From assembly GCA_025356815.1 (NCBI GenBank), contig JANXQL010000026.1, positions 1 through 64,000 on the forward strand: a stretch of DNA of 64,000 nucleotides, in the 5' to 3' direction. The translations under genes and the position numbers were made by a program. This stretch comes from Pseudomonadota bacterium (GTDB taxonomy: Bacteria; Pseudomonadota; Gammaproteobacteria; Steroidobacterales; Steroidobacteraceae). Numbering within the stretch: the stretch's first letter is position 1; each line of letters starts with the position of its first letter. The notes below the pieces were generated by a model. It was not told the DNA's origin. It made no database searches and was given only the letters and a program-made list of their open reading frames with translations. Shown here piece by piece: positions 20,374 to 29,009 of the stretch.

Positions 20374-21257
20374 GCGGCCGTGCCGTCGAGGAAATCCTCG
20401 ATCAGTGCCGCGACAGCCTCCGGCTCGTCGTGATGCAGCATGTGCCCGGCGGCGGGCACACTCGCCAGCCGCAGGCGCGGATGATGCGCGCGCAGGTAGG
20501 CCTCGCTCGCATCCTCGCCGAGCTGGCCGACGAGCTCCGACAGGCCACCGAGCACCATCAGCACCGGCGCGGTCGTGGCGGCCCAGCAAGCCTCGGCCTC
20601 CTCGCGCCGGTAGAGCATGGGGTTGATCAGCTTGTGGGCAGGGTCCGAGCAGGCCGTGTAGCCGCCTTCCGGCAGCGCCTGGGACCAGCTCGCGGCGATG
20701 AATGCCGCGCGCGCCTCCGTCAGGCGCGGGTTGCGACGGCGCAGTACGTCGGCGAAGTGTGCCAGCGACTCGTAGCGGGCGAACGTCGGCGGCGCCCTCA
20801 ACTCGTCGAGCCAGCGCCGGTAGCGGGCGGGCGCCTCGGCAGGTCGGGTGCGGCGCATGCCCAGCCCCTCGAGGTTGACGACGCAACCGACCCGCTCCGG
20901 GCGGATGCCGGCGTACAGGCAGGCGACGTTGCCGCCCATGCTGTGACCCACCAGCGCAACGGGCCCGGACGGGCTCAGGTGGTCGAGCAGTGCGTCGAGA
21001 TCGGCAACATAGTCGGCGAACCAGTAGGGGCCGCCCTGCCACTGGCTGCGGCCGAAGCCGCGCCAGTCGGGCGCGATGATGCTGCGCTCGCGACCGAATG
21101 CATCGACGACAAACTGGAACGTGTCGCTGGTGTCAGCCCAGCCGTGAAGCATTAGCCATGGGTTGTCCGAGGGCGGACCCCAGCAGGTGATGTGGTGATC
21201 GAGGCCCCGCAGGGTGAGCCGTTCGTGCCGGGGCACGCGACGCGGCTGATAGACCAT
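20370..21257 (-). CDS. Alpha/beta hydrolase
   Basis: A 295-residue soluble hydrolase. It has the oxyanion segment MLHGWADTSDTF, the strand motif PDWRGFGRSQW, the nucleophile elbow GHSMGG, and a late acid/His pair in GHMLHHDEP. It resembles epoxide hydrolase/esterase-type members; the substrate cannot be read from sequence. Its TGA overlaps the GTG of the downstream MFS pseudogene, so the two were a coupled unit. Confidence 0.87.
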   Translation of the reverse strand: MVYQPRRVPRHERLTLRGLDHHITCWGPPSDNPWLMLHGWADTSDTFQFVVDAFGRERSIIAPDWRGFGRSQWQGGPYWFADYVADLDALLDHLSPSGPVALVGHSMGGNVACLYAGIRPERVGCVVNLEGLGMRRTRPAEAPARYRRWLDELRAPPTFARYESLAHFADVLRRRNPRLTEARAAFIAASWSQALPEGGYTACSDPAHKLINPMLYRREEAEACWAATTAPVLMVLGGLSELVGQLGEDASEAYLRAHHPRLRLASVPAAGHMLHHDEPEAVAALIEDFLDGTAA

Positions 21258-21300
21258 CTTGGAACGGACCTCAGCAGTGGCGCGCGTCGGGTACGCCGGA

Positions 21301-21318
21301 CCGGCCCATCAGGGCCGG
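21301..21318. terminator. Stem-loop after the H1-like gene
   Basis: CCGGCCC, loop ATCA, GGGCCGG (21301-21307 with 21312-21318) follows the H1-like gene on the minus strand and precedes the hydrolase. There is no T tract, so a role in termination is only possible. Confidence 0.4.
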
Positions 21319-21340
21319 CCCGGCGTGCTCGTCACATCGG

Positions 21341-21652
21341 TCAGACGCCCGTCGGCTCCGCCACGGTCGGGGCGGCGGGAGCCGCCTCGACGGGTGCCGG
21401 CGCAGGCGCCGGCGCCGCGGCCGGCTTGCGCGCCTTCGCCTTCTTCTTCGGTGCCGCCTTGCGTGCCGGTGCGGACTTCTTGGCCGCAGCCTTTTTCTTG
21501 GGTGCGGCCTTGCGCTTGGCCGGCTTCTTGGCCGCCTTCTTGGCCGACTTCTTCAGGGGTCGCTTCGCGGCCTTGCGGGCGACGGCCTTCGCGCCTTTCT
21601 TCTTGGCCTTCACCGGCTTCGCCTTCGCCTTGCTCTTCTTCCGCTTCGCCAT
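21341..21652 (-). CDS. Histone H1-like Lys/Ala-rich protein (AlgP/HctB-like repeats)
   Basis: A 103-residue, extremely basic protein made almost entirely of Lys, Ala, Arg and Pro. Degenerate KKAAKKPA- and RKAAPKKKA-type repeats fill residues 1-75, and an Ala/Pro/Val tail with acidic residues follows. Such proteins resemble the C-terminal tail of eukaryotic H1 and P. aeruginosa AlgP, and bind DNA non-specifically. The low-complexity coding sequence is not a DNA repeat array. An inverted repeat lies just downstream (21301-21318). Confidence 0.8.
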   Translation of the reverse strand: MAKRKKSKAKAKPVKAKKKGAKAVARKAAKRPLKKSAKKAAKKPAKRKAAPKKKAAAKKSAPARKAAPKKKAKARKPAAAPAPAPAPVEAAPAAPTVAEPTGV

Positions 21653-21772
21653 GGCAGCTCCTATGGAAGGAATCGAGTCGTGCAGATCCGCCGCGCAACC
21701 GCGCCGGCGGGGGAACGCTACGTTCTCCCGAATGGGTACTCATGCGCAAGAGGCACGCGCGAGGAATCGCGC

Positions 21773-23290
21773 TCAGGCACCAAGGAACATCCGGCAGGCC
21801 GGGTTCATCGTCTCCTCGACGAAGTTGAAGCCGAGCTCACCGATGTGGCGCAGGAAATCGGCCTCGGTGGCCGGCGGCACCTGGATGCCGGCGAGCACCC
21901 GGCCGTAGTCCGAGCCGTGGTTGCGGTAGTGGAAAAGGCTGATGTTCCAGCGCTCGCCGATCGCGGTCAGGAAGAGCAGCAGCGCGCCGGGTCGTTCCGG
22001 GAACTCGAACCGGTACAACCGCTCGTCGGTCAGCCCGTGACCGTGGCCTCCCACCATGTAGCGCACGTGCAGCTTGGCGACCTCGTTGTCGCTCATGTCA
22101 ACCACCGGGAAGCCGGCGGCGGCGATCGCCTCGCGGACCCGGTTCTTCTCGGCGACGCCGCCGGCGAGGGCGAGTCCGACGAAGATCTGCGCGGCACTCG
22201 CATCGGTGTAGCGGTAGTTGAACTCGGTGACGTTGCGCGTGCCGATGATCTCGCAGAAATGGCGAAAACTGCCCGGCTTCTCGGGGATCTCCACCGCGAA
22301 CAGCGCCTCGCGCTGCTGGCCCAGGTCGGCCCGCTCGGCCACGTGCCGCAGCCGATCGAAATTCATGTTGGCGCCGCAGTTGAGCGTCACGAAGGTCTTG
22401 CCCTCGACGCCCTCGCGAGCGACCCACTTCTTCAGGCCCGCGACGGCCAGGGCGCCGGCGGGCTCCACGATCGATCGGGTGTCCTCGAAGATGTCCTGGA
22501 TGGCCGCGCACGTCTCGTCGGTGTTCACGAGGATCACCTCGTCGACGTACTGCTGCGCGAGCCTGAACGTCTCCTCGCCGACACGCCGCACGGCGACGCC
22601 GTCGGCAAAGATGCCGACCCGCGCGAGGGTCACTCGGTGCCCGGCGCGCAGCGAATCGTGCATGCTCGCCGCGTCCTCGGGCTCCACGCCGACGATGCGG
22701 ATCGACGGATACAGGGCCTTGACGTAGCAGGCGATGCCGGCGATCAGCCCCCCGCCGCCGATCGGCACGAAGATGGCGTCGATCGGGCCGTCGTGCTGGC
22801 GCAGGATCTCCATCGCGATGGTGCCCTGGCCTGCGATCACCTCGGGGTCGTCGAACGGGTGGATGAAGGTCATGCCGCGCTCGCGGGCAAGCTTGACCGC
22901 GTGTTCGTAGGCCGCGTCGTAGTCGCCACCGACCAGCTCGATCTCGCCGCCCAGGTCCAGCACCGCCTGCACCTTGATCTGCGGGGTCGAGCGCGGCATC
23001 ACGATCAGTGCCGGAATGCCGCGGCGACGCGCGCACAGCGCGACGCCCTGCGCGTGGTTGCCTGCGGAGGCGCAGATGACCCCGCGGGCGGCCTCCTCCT
23101 CGGTCAGGTGCGCCATGCGGTTGCTGGCGCCGCGCAGCTTGAACGAGAACACCGGCTGCAGGTCCTCGCGCTTGAACAGCACGCGGTTCGCCAGCCGCTT
23201 GGACAGCCGGGCGGCCGGCTCCAGCGGGGTTTCGATCGCCACGTCGTAGACGCGTGCCTTGAGGATGCGTTCGAGGTATTCGGATTTCAC
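21773..23290 (-). CDS. ilvA: Threonine ammonia-lyase, biosynthetic
   Basis: A 505-residue PLP enzyme making 2-oxobutanoate from threonine, the first step of isoleucine synthesis. The PLP lysine is Lys51 in PVFSFKLRGASN; the glycine-rich phosphate loop is PIGGGGLIAG. Residues about 325-505 form two ACT-like regulatory domains (ALFAVEIPEKPGSF and LYRFEFPERPGAL), as in E. coli IlvA (514 residues), so isoleucine feedback is expected. Acetolactate synthase genes for the next step lie 11-14 kb away. Confidence 0.96.
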   Translation of the reverse strand: MKSEYLERILKARVYDVAIETPLEPAARLSKRLANRVLFKREDLQPVFSFKLRGASNRMAHLTEEEAARGVICASAGNHAQGVALCARRRGIPALIVMPRSTPQIKVQAVLDLGGEIELVGGDYDAAYEHAVKLARERGMTFIHPFDDPEVIAGQGTIAMEILRQHDGPIDAIFVPIGGGGLIAGIACYVKALYPSIRIVGVEPEDAASMHDSLRAGHRVTLARVGIFADGVAVRRVGEETFRLAQQYVDEVILVNTDETCAAIQDIFEDTRSIVEPAGALAVAGLKKWVAREGVEGKTFVTLNCGANMNFDRLRHVAERADLGQQREALFAVEIPEKPGSFRHFCEIIGTRNVTEFNYRYTDASAAQIFVGLALAGGVAEKNRVREAIAAAGFPVVDMSDNEVAKLHVRYMVGGHGHGLTDERLYRFEFPERPGALLLFLTAIGERWNISLFHYRNHGSDYGRVLAGIQVPPATEADFLRHIGELGFNFVEETMNPACRMFLGA

Positions 23291-23362
23291 GGGTCCGATC
23301 TTGCGGGCAAATTGTGCGCCGCCGCAACCGTGGCGATCACCGTGCCGGCCGCAGGCAGGGCC

Positions 23363-24172
23363 TCAGCGGTCGAGGAATGCCCGAACGCGGGCCGCCAGCG
23401 TATCGGCCGCGAGGTCGAACAGCCCGGCGGCCGGCAGCGGCAAGTCCTCCTGCAGGGCCTTCGGCAGCAGCGGACGGGCGTCCCCTGCGCGGTCCGCCGC
23501 GGTGGGGTGCAGCAGCAGCAGCGGCTGGCGCAGCTGCGCCAGGCGTTCCTGCGCCGGCCATGCCCGCGCCGCTGCCGCGCCCCAGACGCCGCGCACGCCA
23601 TGGCTCAGCTCCTCAGCAAAGCCCGCCGCGAAGTGTTCGAGCGGCTCACCGACCCCGCGCTCGGCACGACTCTGGCGCCAGCAGCCTGCAAGGTGGCCGC
23701 CGTCCTCGGACGGCGGCGGCAGTGGCCTCACGGCGCTGCTGGCGGTCGCCAGCGGCAGCGCGGCGAGCACCAGCCGGCGCACGCCCTGCGGGCGCGCGAG
23801 CGCGACCTCCGCGGCGATCGCGGCCCCCGTGCCGACTCCGACGAGATCGACTTCGCGCAGCCGCAGGCCATCGAGGAAGTCGCCGATCGAGGCGGCGTAG
23901 TCGGCCACCGTCGGAGCCTCTGCCGGCGGATCGGACTCGCCGTAGCCGGGTGTGTCGCAGGCGTAGACCGAGCGGTCAGCGGCCATGGCCGGCAGGAAGG
24001 CGCCGAACGCGGCGCTGGAGCGGGGGGTGTCGTGCAGACAGATCAGCGGCGTGAGTTCGTCGAAGCCGCCGGTCGACGGGAAGGCGGTACGTACGTGCAG
24101 CTGCCCGTAGCGACACTCGAAGTAGGCGCGGCGCTGGTTGACGACTGGCCGGCGCGAGGAGGATTTCTTCAT
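23363..24172 (-). CDS. Alpha/beta-fold protein lacking the nucleophile Ser
   Basis: About 269 residues with an alpha/beta-hydrolase layout: LICLHDTPRSSAAFGAF, the strand motif CDTPGYGESDPP, and a C-terminal LLLLHPTAADRAG. The nucleophile elbow, normally GxSxG, reads VGVGTGAA: the position that should be Ser is Gly. Translation is otherwise intact, so the protein is either non-hydrolytic or uses another residue. The start at 24172 (MKKSSSRRPVV) is preferred over 24226, which adds an Arg-rich leader. No partner gene is adjacent. Confidence 0.75.
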   Translation of the reverse strand: MKKSSSRRPVVNQRRAYFECRYGQLHVRTAFPSTGGFDELTPLICLHDTPRSSAAFGAFLPAMAADRSVYACDTPGYGESDPPAEAPTVADYAASIGDFLDGLRLREVDLVGVGTGAAIAAEVALARPQGVRRLVLAALPLATASSAVRPLPPPSEDGGHLAGCWRQSRAERGVGEPLEHFAAGFAEELSHGVRGVWGAAAARAWPAQERLAQLRQPLLLLHPTAADRAGDARPLLPKALQEDLPLPAAGLFDLAADTLAARVRAFLDR

Positions 24173-24336
24173 GGGTGGAAGCCTACGGCTTCGGCCGCGC
24201 CTGGGAAAGTGGCGGGTGTCCGGCATGTCCTGCGGTGAAATGCTCGGGCGCCGCGACCAGGCGCCGCAACCTTTGGGCGTCTGGATGCATCCTAACTACC
24301 GCAGCAAGCACAACCCCACACCCAAGGAAGCCCGCC

Positions 24337-24678
24337 ATGTCCGCCAAGATCCTCGTCATCCTCACCGCTGGCCTTGCCAGTTCGCTCTTCGGTGCCAGCG
24401 TCTGGGCCACCGACACGACCGACGCCTCCGTGCGCGTGACCTATGCCGATCTCGACCTGTCGCGTGATGCGGGCGTTGAACACCTGTACTCGCGACTGCG
24501 CCAGGCCGCGACAACCGCCTGCGGCAGCGCCGACCTGCGCGACCTGCGCGGGAGCGCCGCGCAGCGCAAGTGCGTAACCCAGGCACTCGATCAGGCGGTC
24601 GCGAAGATCAACAGCAGCCGACTGTCCTCGCGCCACGCCCTCGGCGCCGTCGCGTCGAGCGTGGCGATGCGAGACTGA
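24337..24678 (+). CDS. UrrA-like small secreted protein
   Basis: A 113-residue protein with a signal peptide (MSAKILVILTAGLASSLFGASVWA) and a mature domain starting TDASVRVTYADLDLSRDAGVEHLYSRLRQAATTACG, followed by a second Cys in QRKCVTQAL; the two cysteines probably form a disulfide. The pattern (YxDLDLS, RLRxAAxxACG) matches the small UrrA family found in xanthomonads and relatives; its function is unknown. An AAGGAAG ribosome site precedes the ATG, and a clear intrinsic terminator follows. Confidence 0.8.
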   Translation: MSAKILVILTAGLASSLFGASVWATDTTDASVRVTYADLDLSRDAGVEHLYSRLRQAATTACGSADLRDLRGSAAQRKCVTQALDQAVAKINSSRLSSRHALGAVASSVAMRD

Positions 24679-24709
24679 TTACTCCCTGAGTCGTCCCGTG
24701 ACTCATTGA

Positions 24710-24739
24710 GCGCGCGGCTTCCACCGCGCGCCTTTTTTT
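24710..24739 (+). terminator. Intrinsic terminator of the UrrA-like gene
   Basis: An 8-bp stem GCGCGCGG/CCGCGCGC (24710-24717 with 24724-24731), 6-base loop, then a run of seven T. This is the cleanest rho-independent terminator in the window. It sits between two converging genes. Confidence 0.92.
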
Positions 24740-25281
24740 CAGCGCGACCCGGCGGCGTGGTCGTCGATCATCAGCCGACCATCACGCACCGGGATGCGCT
24801 CGCCCGGGCGCTGCTTCATGCGCACGACATCGACGTTGTCGCCGAGCCGATAGCGGACGTCGTAGCCGACGACCTCGTGCTGGACGTCCTGCACGGTGTG
24901 GCAGCGACGGGCGGTGGAGGCCACCGTGTCGTGCTCCTGCAGGTGCTGCTGCGCGCGGTTGCCCGCATAGCCGCCCGCGGCGGCGCCTGCGACCGTGGCG
25001 AGCGCACGCCCGTTGCCGTTGCCGACCTGGTGGCCGAGCACGCCGCCGACCAGCGCGCCGAGCGCGGTGCCGGCGACGCGGTGCTGGTCCTGGACCGGAC
25101 GCTGCTGCTGCACCGTCTCCTCGCCACACACCTGGCGCGGCAGCCGGACCTCCTGACTGACCGGTTGTACGTCGAGTACTTCGGCGTCGTGGCTGTCACG
25201 ACTGGCGAAGCCCGCCACCACCGCGCCACTGGTGGCCAGTGTCACGCCGATCAGCACGCCACCAATCATTGCCTTGTTCAT
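24739..25281 (-). CDS. Glycine-zipper 2TM domain outer-membrane-type protein
   Basis: A 180-residue protein with an N-terminal export/anchor segment (MNKAMIGGVLIGVTLATSGAV) and, around residues 85-120, a glycine zipper pair: TALGALVGGVLGHQVGNGNGR and VAGAAAGGYAGNRAQQ. This is the Rickettsia 17-kDa/SlyB-like 2TM module common in envelope proteins. The C-terminal half is soluble with two Cys. GGAG eight bases upstream supports the ATG at 25281. It converges on the UrrA-like gene and shares its terminator region. Confidence 0.82.
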   Translation of the reverse strand: MNKAMIGGVLIGVTLATSGAVVAGFASRDSHDAEVLDVQPVSQEVRLPRQVCGEETVQQQRPVQDQHRVAGTALGALVGGVLGHQVGNGNGRALATVAGAAAGGYAGNRAQQHLQEHDTVASTARRCHTVQDVQHEVVGYDVRYRLGDNVDVVRMKQRPGERIPVRDGRLMIDDHAAGSR

Positions 25282-25554
25282 CTGTCGCACTCCAAATTTC
25301 CGGGGTCATGGCCCGCGGCCGGATTGTAGGCAGCCCGGTGAGCGCGGTCGCCGCTATGCCTGTCGTGAATTGGCGACTTGGGAGACGGTTCGCATTTTCG
25401 CGCCCGCCGGGGCGGCCCGTGGCAACTACGAATGGCGGCTGCGGGATACCGCGACCCCGGGGCCTGCGGTTGCGCGCAAATGCGAATACTCCTGCCGCTT
25501 TGCAGCAATCAGACTGGCTGGGTCTTGAAACCCCCACAGAGCTGAGGTCTCGCC

Positions 25555-26238
25555 GTGCCCCACTTGATCCGTATTGCCATTGCCACCGCCATCGCGTCCG
25601 CCGCGCTGCTGAGCGTCCCGGCGCAGGCCGAGGAAAGTCCGTTCGTCGTGCGCCTGCGGGCGCTGCACCTCGGGCCTGCCAACAAGTCCGACGCCGTCAG
25701 CGTCCCGGCCCTCGCCGAAGGTGGCTCGGCACTGAACCTGCCGGCCGACTACATCGAGGTCTCCTCGAAGTGGATTCCGGACATCGACCTCGAGTACTTC
25801 TTCACGCCGAACTGGTCGGCCGAACTTCTGCTGACCATTCCGCAGAAGCACGACGTGTCGGTGAAGGGCGTGGCGACCATCGGTTCCTTCAAGCACCTGC
25901 CGCCGACGCTGACCGCGAAGTACAACTTCAATCCGACCGGCACCGTCCGCCCGTACATCGGCGTAGGCGTGAACCTCACGCTAATCATGAACGTCGACAT
26001 CACCGTGCCCGCGGCACTCAGCCCGACCGGTGCCGACCTGCCGCTCAGTCTCGACAACCACAGCATCGGCGCTGCCGCGCAGGCGGGCATGGACATCAAG
26101 CTCGCCGAGCACTGGTTCGCGAGCATCGACGCGAAGTACGTGCAGTTGAAGACCGATGTGAAGGCCGGCAGCCTGAAGGTCACGACCGTCAAGGTGGACC
26201 CGTGGCTGCTGGGCGTCGGCGTCGCGTACCGCTTCTGA
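25555..26238 (+). CDS. ompW: OmpW family outer membrane protein
   Basis: A 227-residue protein starting with GTG; a signal peptide ends near SVPAQA. The mature part is an eight-stranded barrel: opening ESPFVVRLRALHLGPAN, central NLPADYIEVSSKWIPDIDLEYFFTPNWSAELLLTIPQKHDV, and a terminal PWLLGVGVAYRF with the C-terminal Phe used by the Bam machine. OmpW forms a small hydrophobic channel. The 273-bp region upstream (25282-25554) should hold its promoter, but I see no clear operator. A good terminator follows. Confidence 0.92.
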   Translation: MPHLIRIAIATAIASAALLSVPAQAEESPFVVRLRALHLGPANKSDAVSVPALAEGGSALNLPADYIEVSSKWIPDIDLEYFFTPNWSAELLLTIPQKHDVSVKGVATIGSFKHLPPTLTAKYNFNPTGTVRPYIGVGVNLTLIMNVDITVPAALSPTGADLPLSLDNHSIGAAAQAGMDIKLAEHWFASIDAKYVQLKTDVKAGSLKVTTVKVDPWLLGVGVAYRF

Positions 26239-26294
26239 TCGTCGATTCGAAGACAACGACAGCCCCGATCCCCCTTGAGACTGTCGTTTCGCTC

Positions 26295-26324
26295 CAGGCC
26301 GGGCTCTGCCCGGCCTGATTTTAT
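26295..26324 (+). terminator. Intrinsic terminator of ompW
   Basis: Perfect 10-bp stem CAGGCCGGGC/GCCCGGCCTG (26295-26304, 26308-26317), loop TCT, followed by ATTTTATT. Confidence 0.88.
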
Positions 26325-26408
26325 TCCAGGCTGGCGCAGCCGGAATTGCTTGGTAGGCATCCCCGCGACCCCGCAGAATCCGGCACATCCCGCCCGCCGG
26401 AGTAGCCG

Positions 26409-28469
26409 ATGCCCCCGCCCGCCCCACGGCCCCTCGCGTGCCTCGCGCCGGTCCTGCTGGCCGCCATGGCCATGGCCGCGAGCGTCGCCGCGACGCCCGA
26501 TCCCGATGCCCAGCCGCTGTCCGCTGCCGCGATGTGGAAACTCGCCCGTGTTGGCGAGCCGCGCCTGTCGCCCGATGGCTCGCGTGCGGTCTTCACCATC
26601 ACGCGCTACGACGTCGAAGCGAACCGCGGCTACACGCAGATCGTGCTGCTGCCGACCGGCGCCGGCGCGGCGGGGCGGCTGCTGACGTCGGGTCCTGCGC
26701 CAAGCGCAGAGCCTGCGTGGAGCCCGGATGGGCGAGCCCTGGTGTTCGTCTCGCGGCGCGACGGGGAGCCCGAGCCGCAGGTCTACCTGCTGCCCGGTGA
26801 CGGCGGCGAGGCCCGGCGCCTGACGCACCTGCCGACCGGCGCCGCGATGCCGCGCTGGTTCCCGGACGGGCGGCGGATCTCGTTCGTCTCGCGGGTCTGG
26901 CCCGACGCGCGCGATGAGCCGGCCGCCCGCAAGCGCCTGCGCGAGCGGGCAGAGCCTGCCATGACGGCGCGCACGTGGGAGCACGCGCCGTTCAGCCGCG
27001 GCGATCACTTCCTCGACGACCGCGAGGCCCACCTGTTCGTCACCGACGTGGACGGCGCGGAGCCCTTCTCGCCCACGCTCGACAGCGGCCAGCACCTCGA
27101 CCTCGCCGACAACGACGTCGCCTCCTACGACATCTCCCCGGACGGCCGCGAGATCGCCTTCGTCGCCGACGCCGATACCACCCATGTCCGCGCCAACCGC
27201 GATGTGTACGTCGTGGCCGCGAGCGGCGGCCCGGCGCGCGATGTAACGGCCGACAACGAGGCGGACGACCTCGAGCCCCGCTACAGCCCCGATGGCCGCT
27301 GGCTGGCGTGGCTTGCGCAGGCCAAGCCACGCTTCTACGCCGACACCCGCCAAGTGCGACTGCTGGAACGCACCAGCGGCGCGAGGCGCGCGCTAGCCGC
27401 CGGCTTCGACCGCTCGCCGGAGGGGATCACCTGGTCGCCGGACTCGCGTGGTCTGTACGCGATCGCCGAGGATCGCGCGACGCGGCGGATCTTCCACTTT
27501 CCGTTGAGCGGCCGCGAGCCACGCCCGCTCACTCAGGCCGGCGATTACGCCGGCATCGCGATCGCGGGCGCTCCGGCGGTCATGGTCGCGCTGCGCCAGA
27601 GCCTCGCCGAGCCACCGAACCTGGTGAGGGTCGCGCTGCACGGTGGCGCGGCCACACCCTTGTCAGGCATCAACCGTTCACCGCTCACGCACGTGCGCAT
27701 GGGCACGGTGGAGAGCGTGACGTACCCTGGAGCCGGCGGAACACCGATCCAGATGTGGGTGGTGAAGCCGCCCGACTTCGATTCGGCACGGCGCTATCCG
27801 CTGCTGCTGTTACTGCACGGCGGACCGCACAATGCGATCACCGACCAATGGCAGTGGCATTGGAACGCGCAGGTGTTCGCCGCGTGGGGCTACGTCGTCG
27901 CGTGGCACAACTTCCACGGCTCCAGTGGTTTCGGCGAGGCGTTCACCGATTCGATCACTCGCGACTGGGCGCAGCTGCCGTACGAAGACACGATCCGTGC
28001 CGCCGACTGGTTCCGCGGCCAGCCGTGGATCGACCCCGAGCGGATGGTCGCTGGCGGCGCAAGCTACGGCGGCTATCTTGCGACCCTGCTGCTCGGCCGC
28101 CCGCACCCGTTCAAGGCACTGATCGCACACGCCGCGGTGTTCGACCTCTACACGCAGCAGGCGTCGGACTTCGGCGCTCAGCGCCAGCGTTTCGGCGAGT
28201 ATTGGGAACGCGGGCCTGAGTACACCGCGCAGTCGCCGCACCTGTACGCCGCGAACTTCAACACGCCGACGCTGGTGATCCACAACGCGCTCGACATGCG
28301 CGTGCCGGTGGACCAGGGGCTGGAGCTGTTCAACGTGCTGCAGAACCGCGGCGTTCCGTCCAAGCTGGTCATGTTCCCGGACGAAGGCCACTGGGTGCTC
28401 AAGCCACAGAACTCGCTCTACTGGTACCAGACCGTGCGCGAGTGGCTGGCGCGTTTCGCGCCGCCCTGA
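26409..28469 (+). CDS. S9 family prolyl oligopeptidase (acylaminoacyl-peptidase/DPP-like)
   Basis: A 686-residue secreted serine peptidase. The signal peptide covers the first about 28 residues (to VAATPD). A seven-bladed beta-propeller follows with repeated SPDGR-type blades (for example LSPDGSRAVFTIT, WSPDGRALVFVSRRDG, ISPDGREIAFVAD). The C-terminal alpha/beta-hydrolase domain has nucleophile GGASYGGYLATL, acid in HNALDMRVPVDQ and His in DEGHWVLKPQNS. The family trims N-terminal dipeptides or acylated residues from peptides. It converges with msrB 16 bp away. Confidence 0.93.
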   Translation: MPPPAPRPLACLAPVLLAAMAMAASVAATPDPDAQPLSAAAMWKLARVGEPRLSPDGSRAVFTITRYDVEANRGYTQIVLLPTGAGAAGRLLTSGPAPSAEPAWSPDGRALVFVSRRDGEPEPQVYLLPGDGGEARRLTHLPTGAAMPRWFPDGRRISFVSRVWPDARDEPAARKRLRERAEPAMTARTWEHAPFSRGDHFLDDREAHLFVTDVDGAEPFSPTLDSGQHLDLADNDVASYDISPDGREIAFVADADTTHVRANRDVYVVAASGGPARDVTADNEADDLEPRYSPDGRWLAWLAQAKPRFYADTRQVRLLERTSGARRALAAGFDRSPEGITWSPDSRGLYAIAEDRATRRIFHFPLSGREPRPLTQAGDYAGIAIAGAPAVMVALRQSLAEPPNLVRVALHGGAATPLSGINRSPLTHVRMGTVESVTYPGAGGTPIQMWVVKPPDFDSARRYPLLLLLHGGPHNAITDQWQWHWNAQVFAAWGYVVAWHNFHGSSGFGEAFTDSITRDWAQLPYEDTIRAADWFRGQPWIDPERMVAGGASYGGYLATLLLGRPHPFKALIAHAAVFDLYTQQASDFGAQRQRFGEYWERGPEYTAQSPHLYAANFNTPTLVIHNALDMRVPVDQGLELFNVLQNRGVPSKLVMFPDEGHWVLKPQNSLYWYQTVREWLARFAPP

Positions 28470-28485
28470 GCCCGGGCCTCGGGCA

Positions 28486-28887
28486 TCAGCCGTCTGGCTC
28501 GAAGCGCAGCACGACACCATTGATGCAGTAGCGCAAGCCGGTCGGTGCGGGCCCGTCCGGAAACACGTGCCCGAGGTGTCCCTGACAGCGGCCGCAGTTC
28601 ACCTCGGTGCGGATCATGCCGTGGCTCTTGTCGACCGTCGTTGCCACTGCGTTTGGCAGCGGCGAAAAGAAGCTTGGCCAGCCGGTGCCGCTGTTGAATT
28701 TGGTGGTCGACTCGAACACGGCATTGCCACAGCCGACGCAGTAATAGCGACCGGTGCGGTACTCCTTGTCGAGCGGACTCGAGCGCGGGGGTTCGGTACC
28801 GTGCTCGCGCAGCACCCGCTGCTGCTCGGGCGTGAGCGTCACGCAGTGCGCGGCGACCAGGTCGTCGGCGTCGTGCTGGTCGGTCAT
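28486..28887 (-). CDS. msrB: Peptide-methionine (R)-S-oxide reductase
   Basis: A 133-residue cytoplasmic enzyme repairing methionine-R-sulfoxide with thioredoxin. The structural zinc is bound by two CxxC pairs (Cys50/53 and Cys98/101). The active site is [11 protein letters not shown] with Cys121; GTGWPSFF and [10 protein letters not shown] are family hallmarks. It is a stand-alone MsrB without fused MsrA. Length and motifs are complete. Confidence 0.96.
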   Translation of the reverse strand: MTDQHDADDLVAAHCVTLTPEQQRVLREHGTEPPRSSPLDKEYRTGRYYCVGCGNAVFESTTKFNSGTGWPSFFSPLPNAVATTVDKSHGMIRTEVNCGRCQGHLGHVFPDGPAPTGLRYCINGVVLRFEPDG

Positions 28888-29009
28888 CCGGGGTCTCCGC
28901 GGCGAGGTTTGCAGGGCCCTATTGGATCACGACCCGGCCCGCCCGGCACGGGGCGACTGCACTGGACAGTGTTCAGCAGGATCGGCGCGTCCGGGCTAGG
29001 ATCCCCCCC

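Noticed and set aside
21341-21652. Short direct repeats that might suggest a CRISPR or tandem array
   Set aside because: The repeats are codon-level KKAA/KKPA repeats of a Lys/Ala protein, without spacers of constant length.
28960-28971. Small inverted repeat CACTG-GA-CAGTG upstream of the M23 peptidase gene
   Set aside because: Only 5-bp arms; no promoter elements are aligned with it and no second copy was seen.
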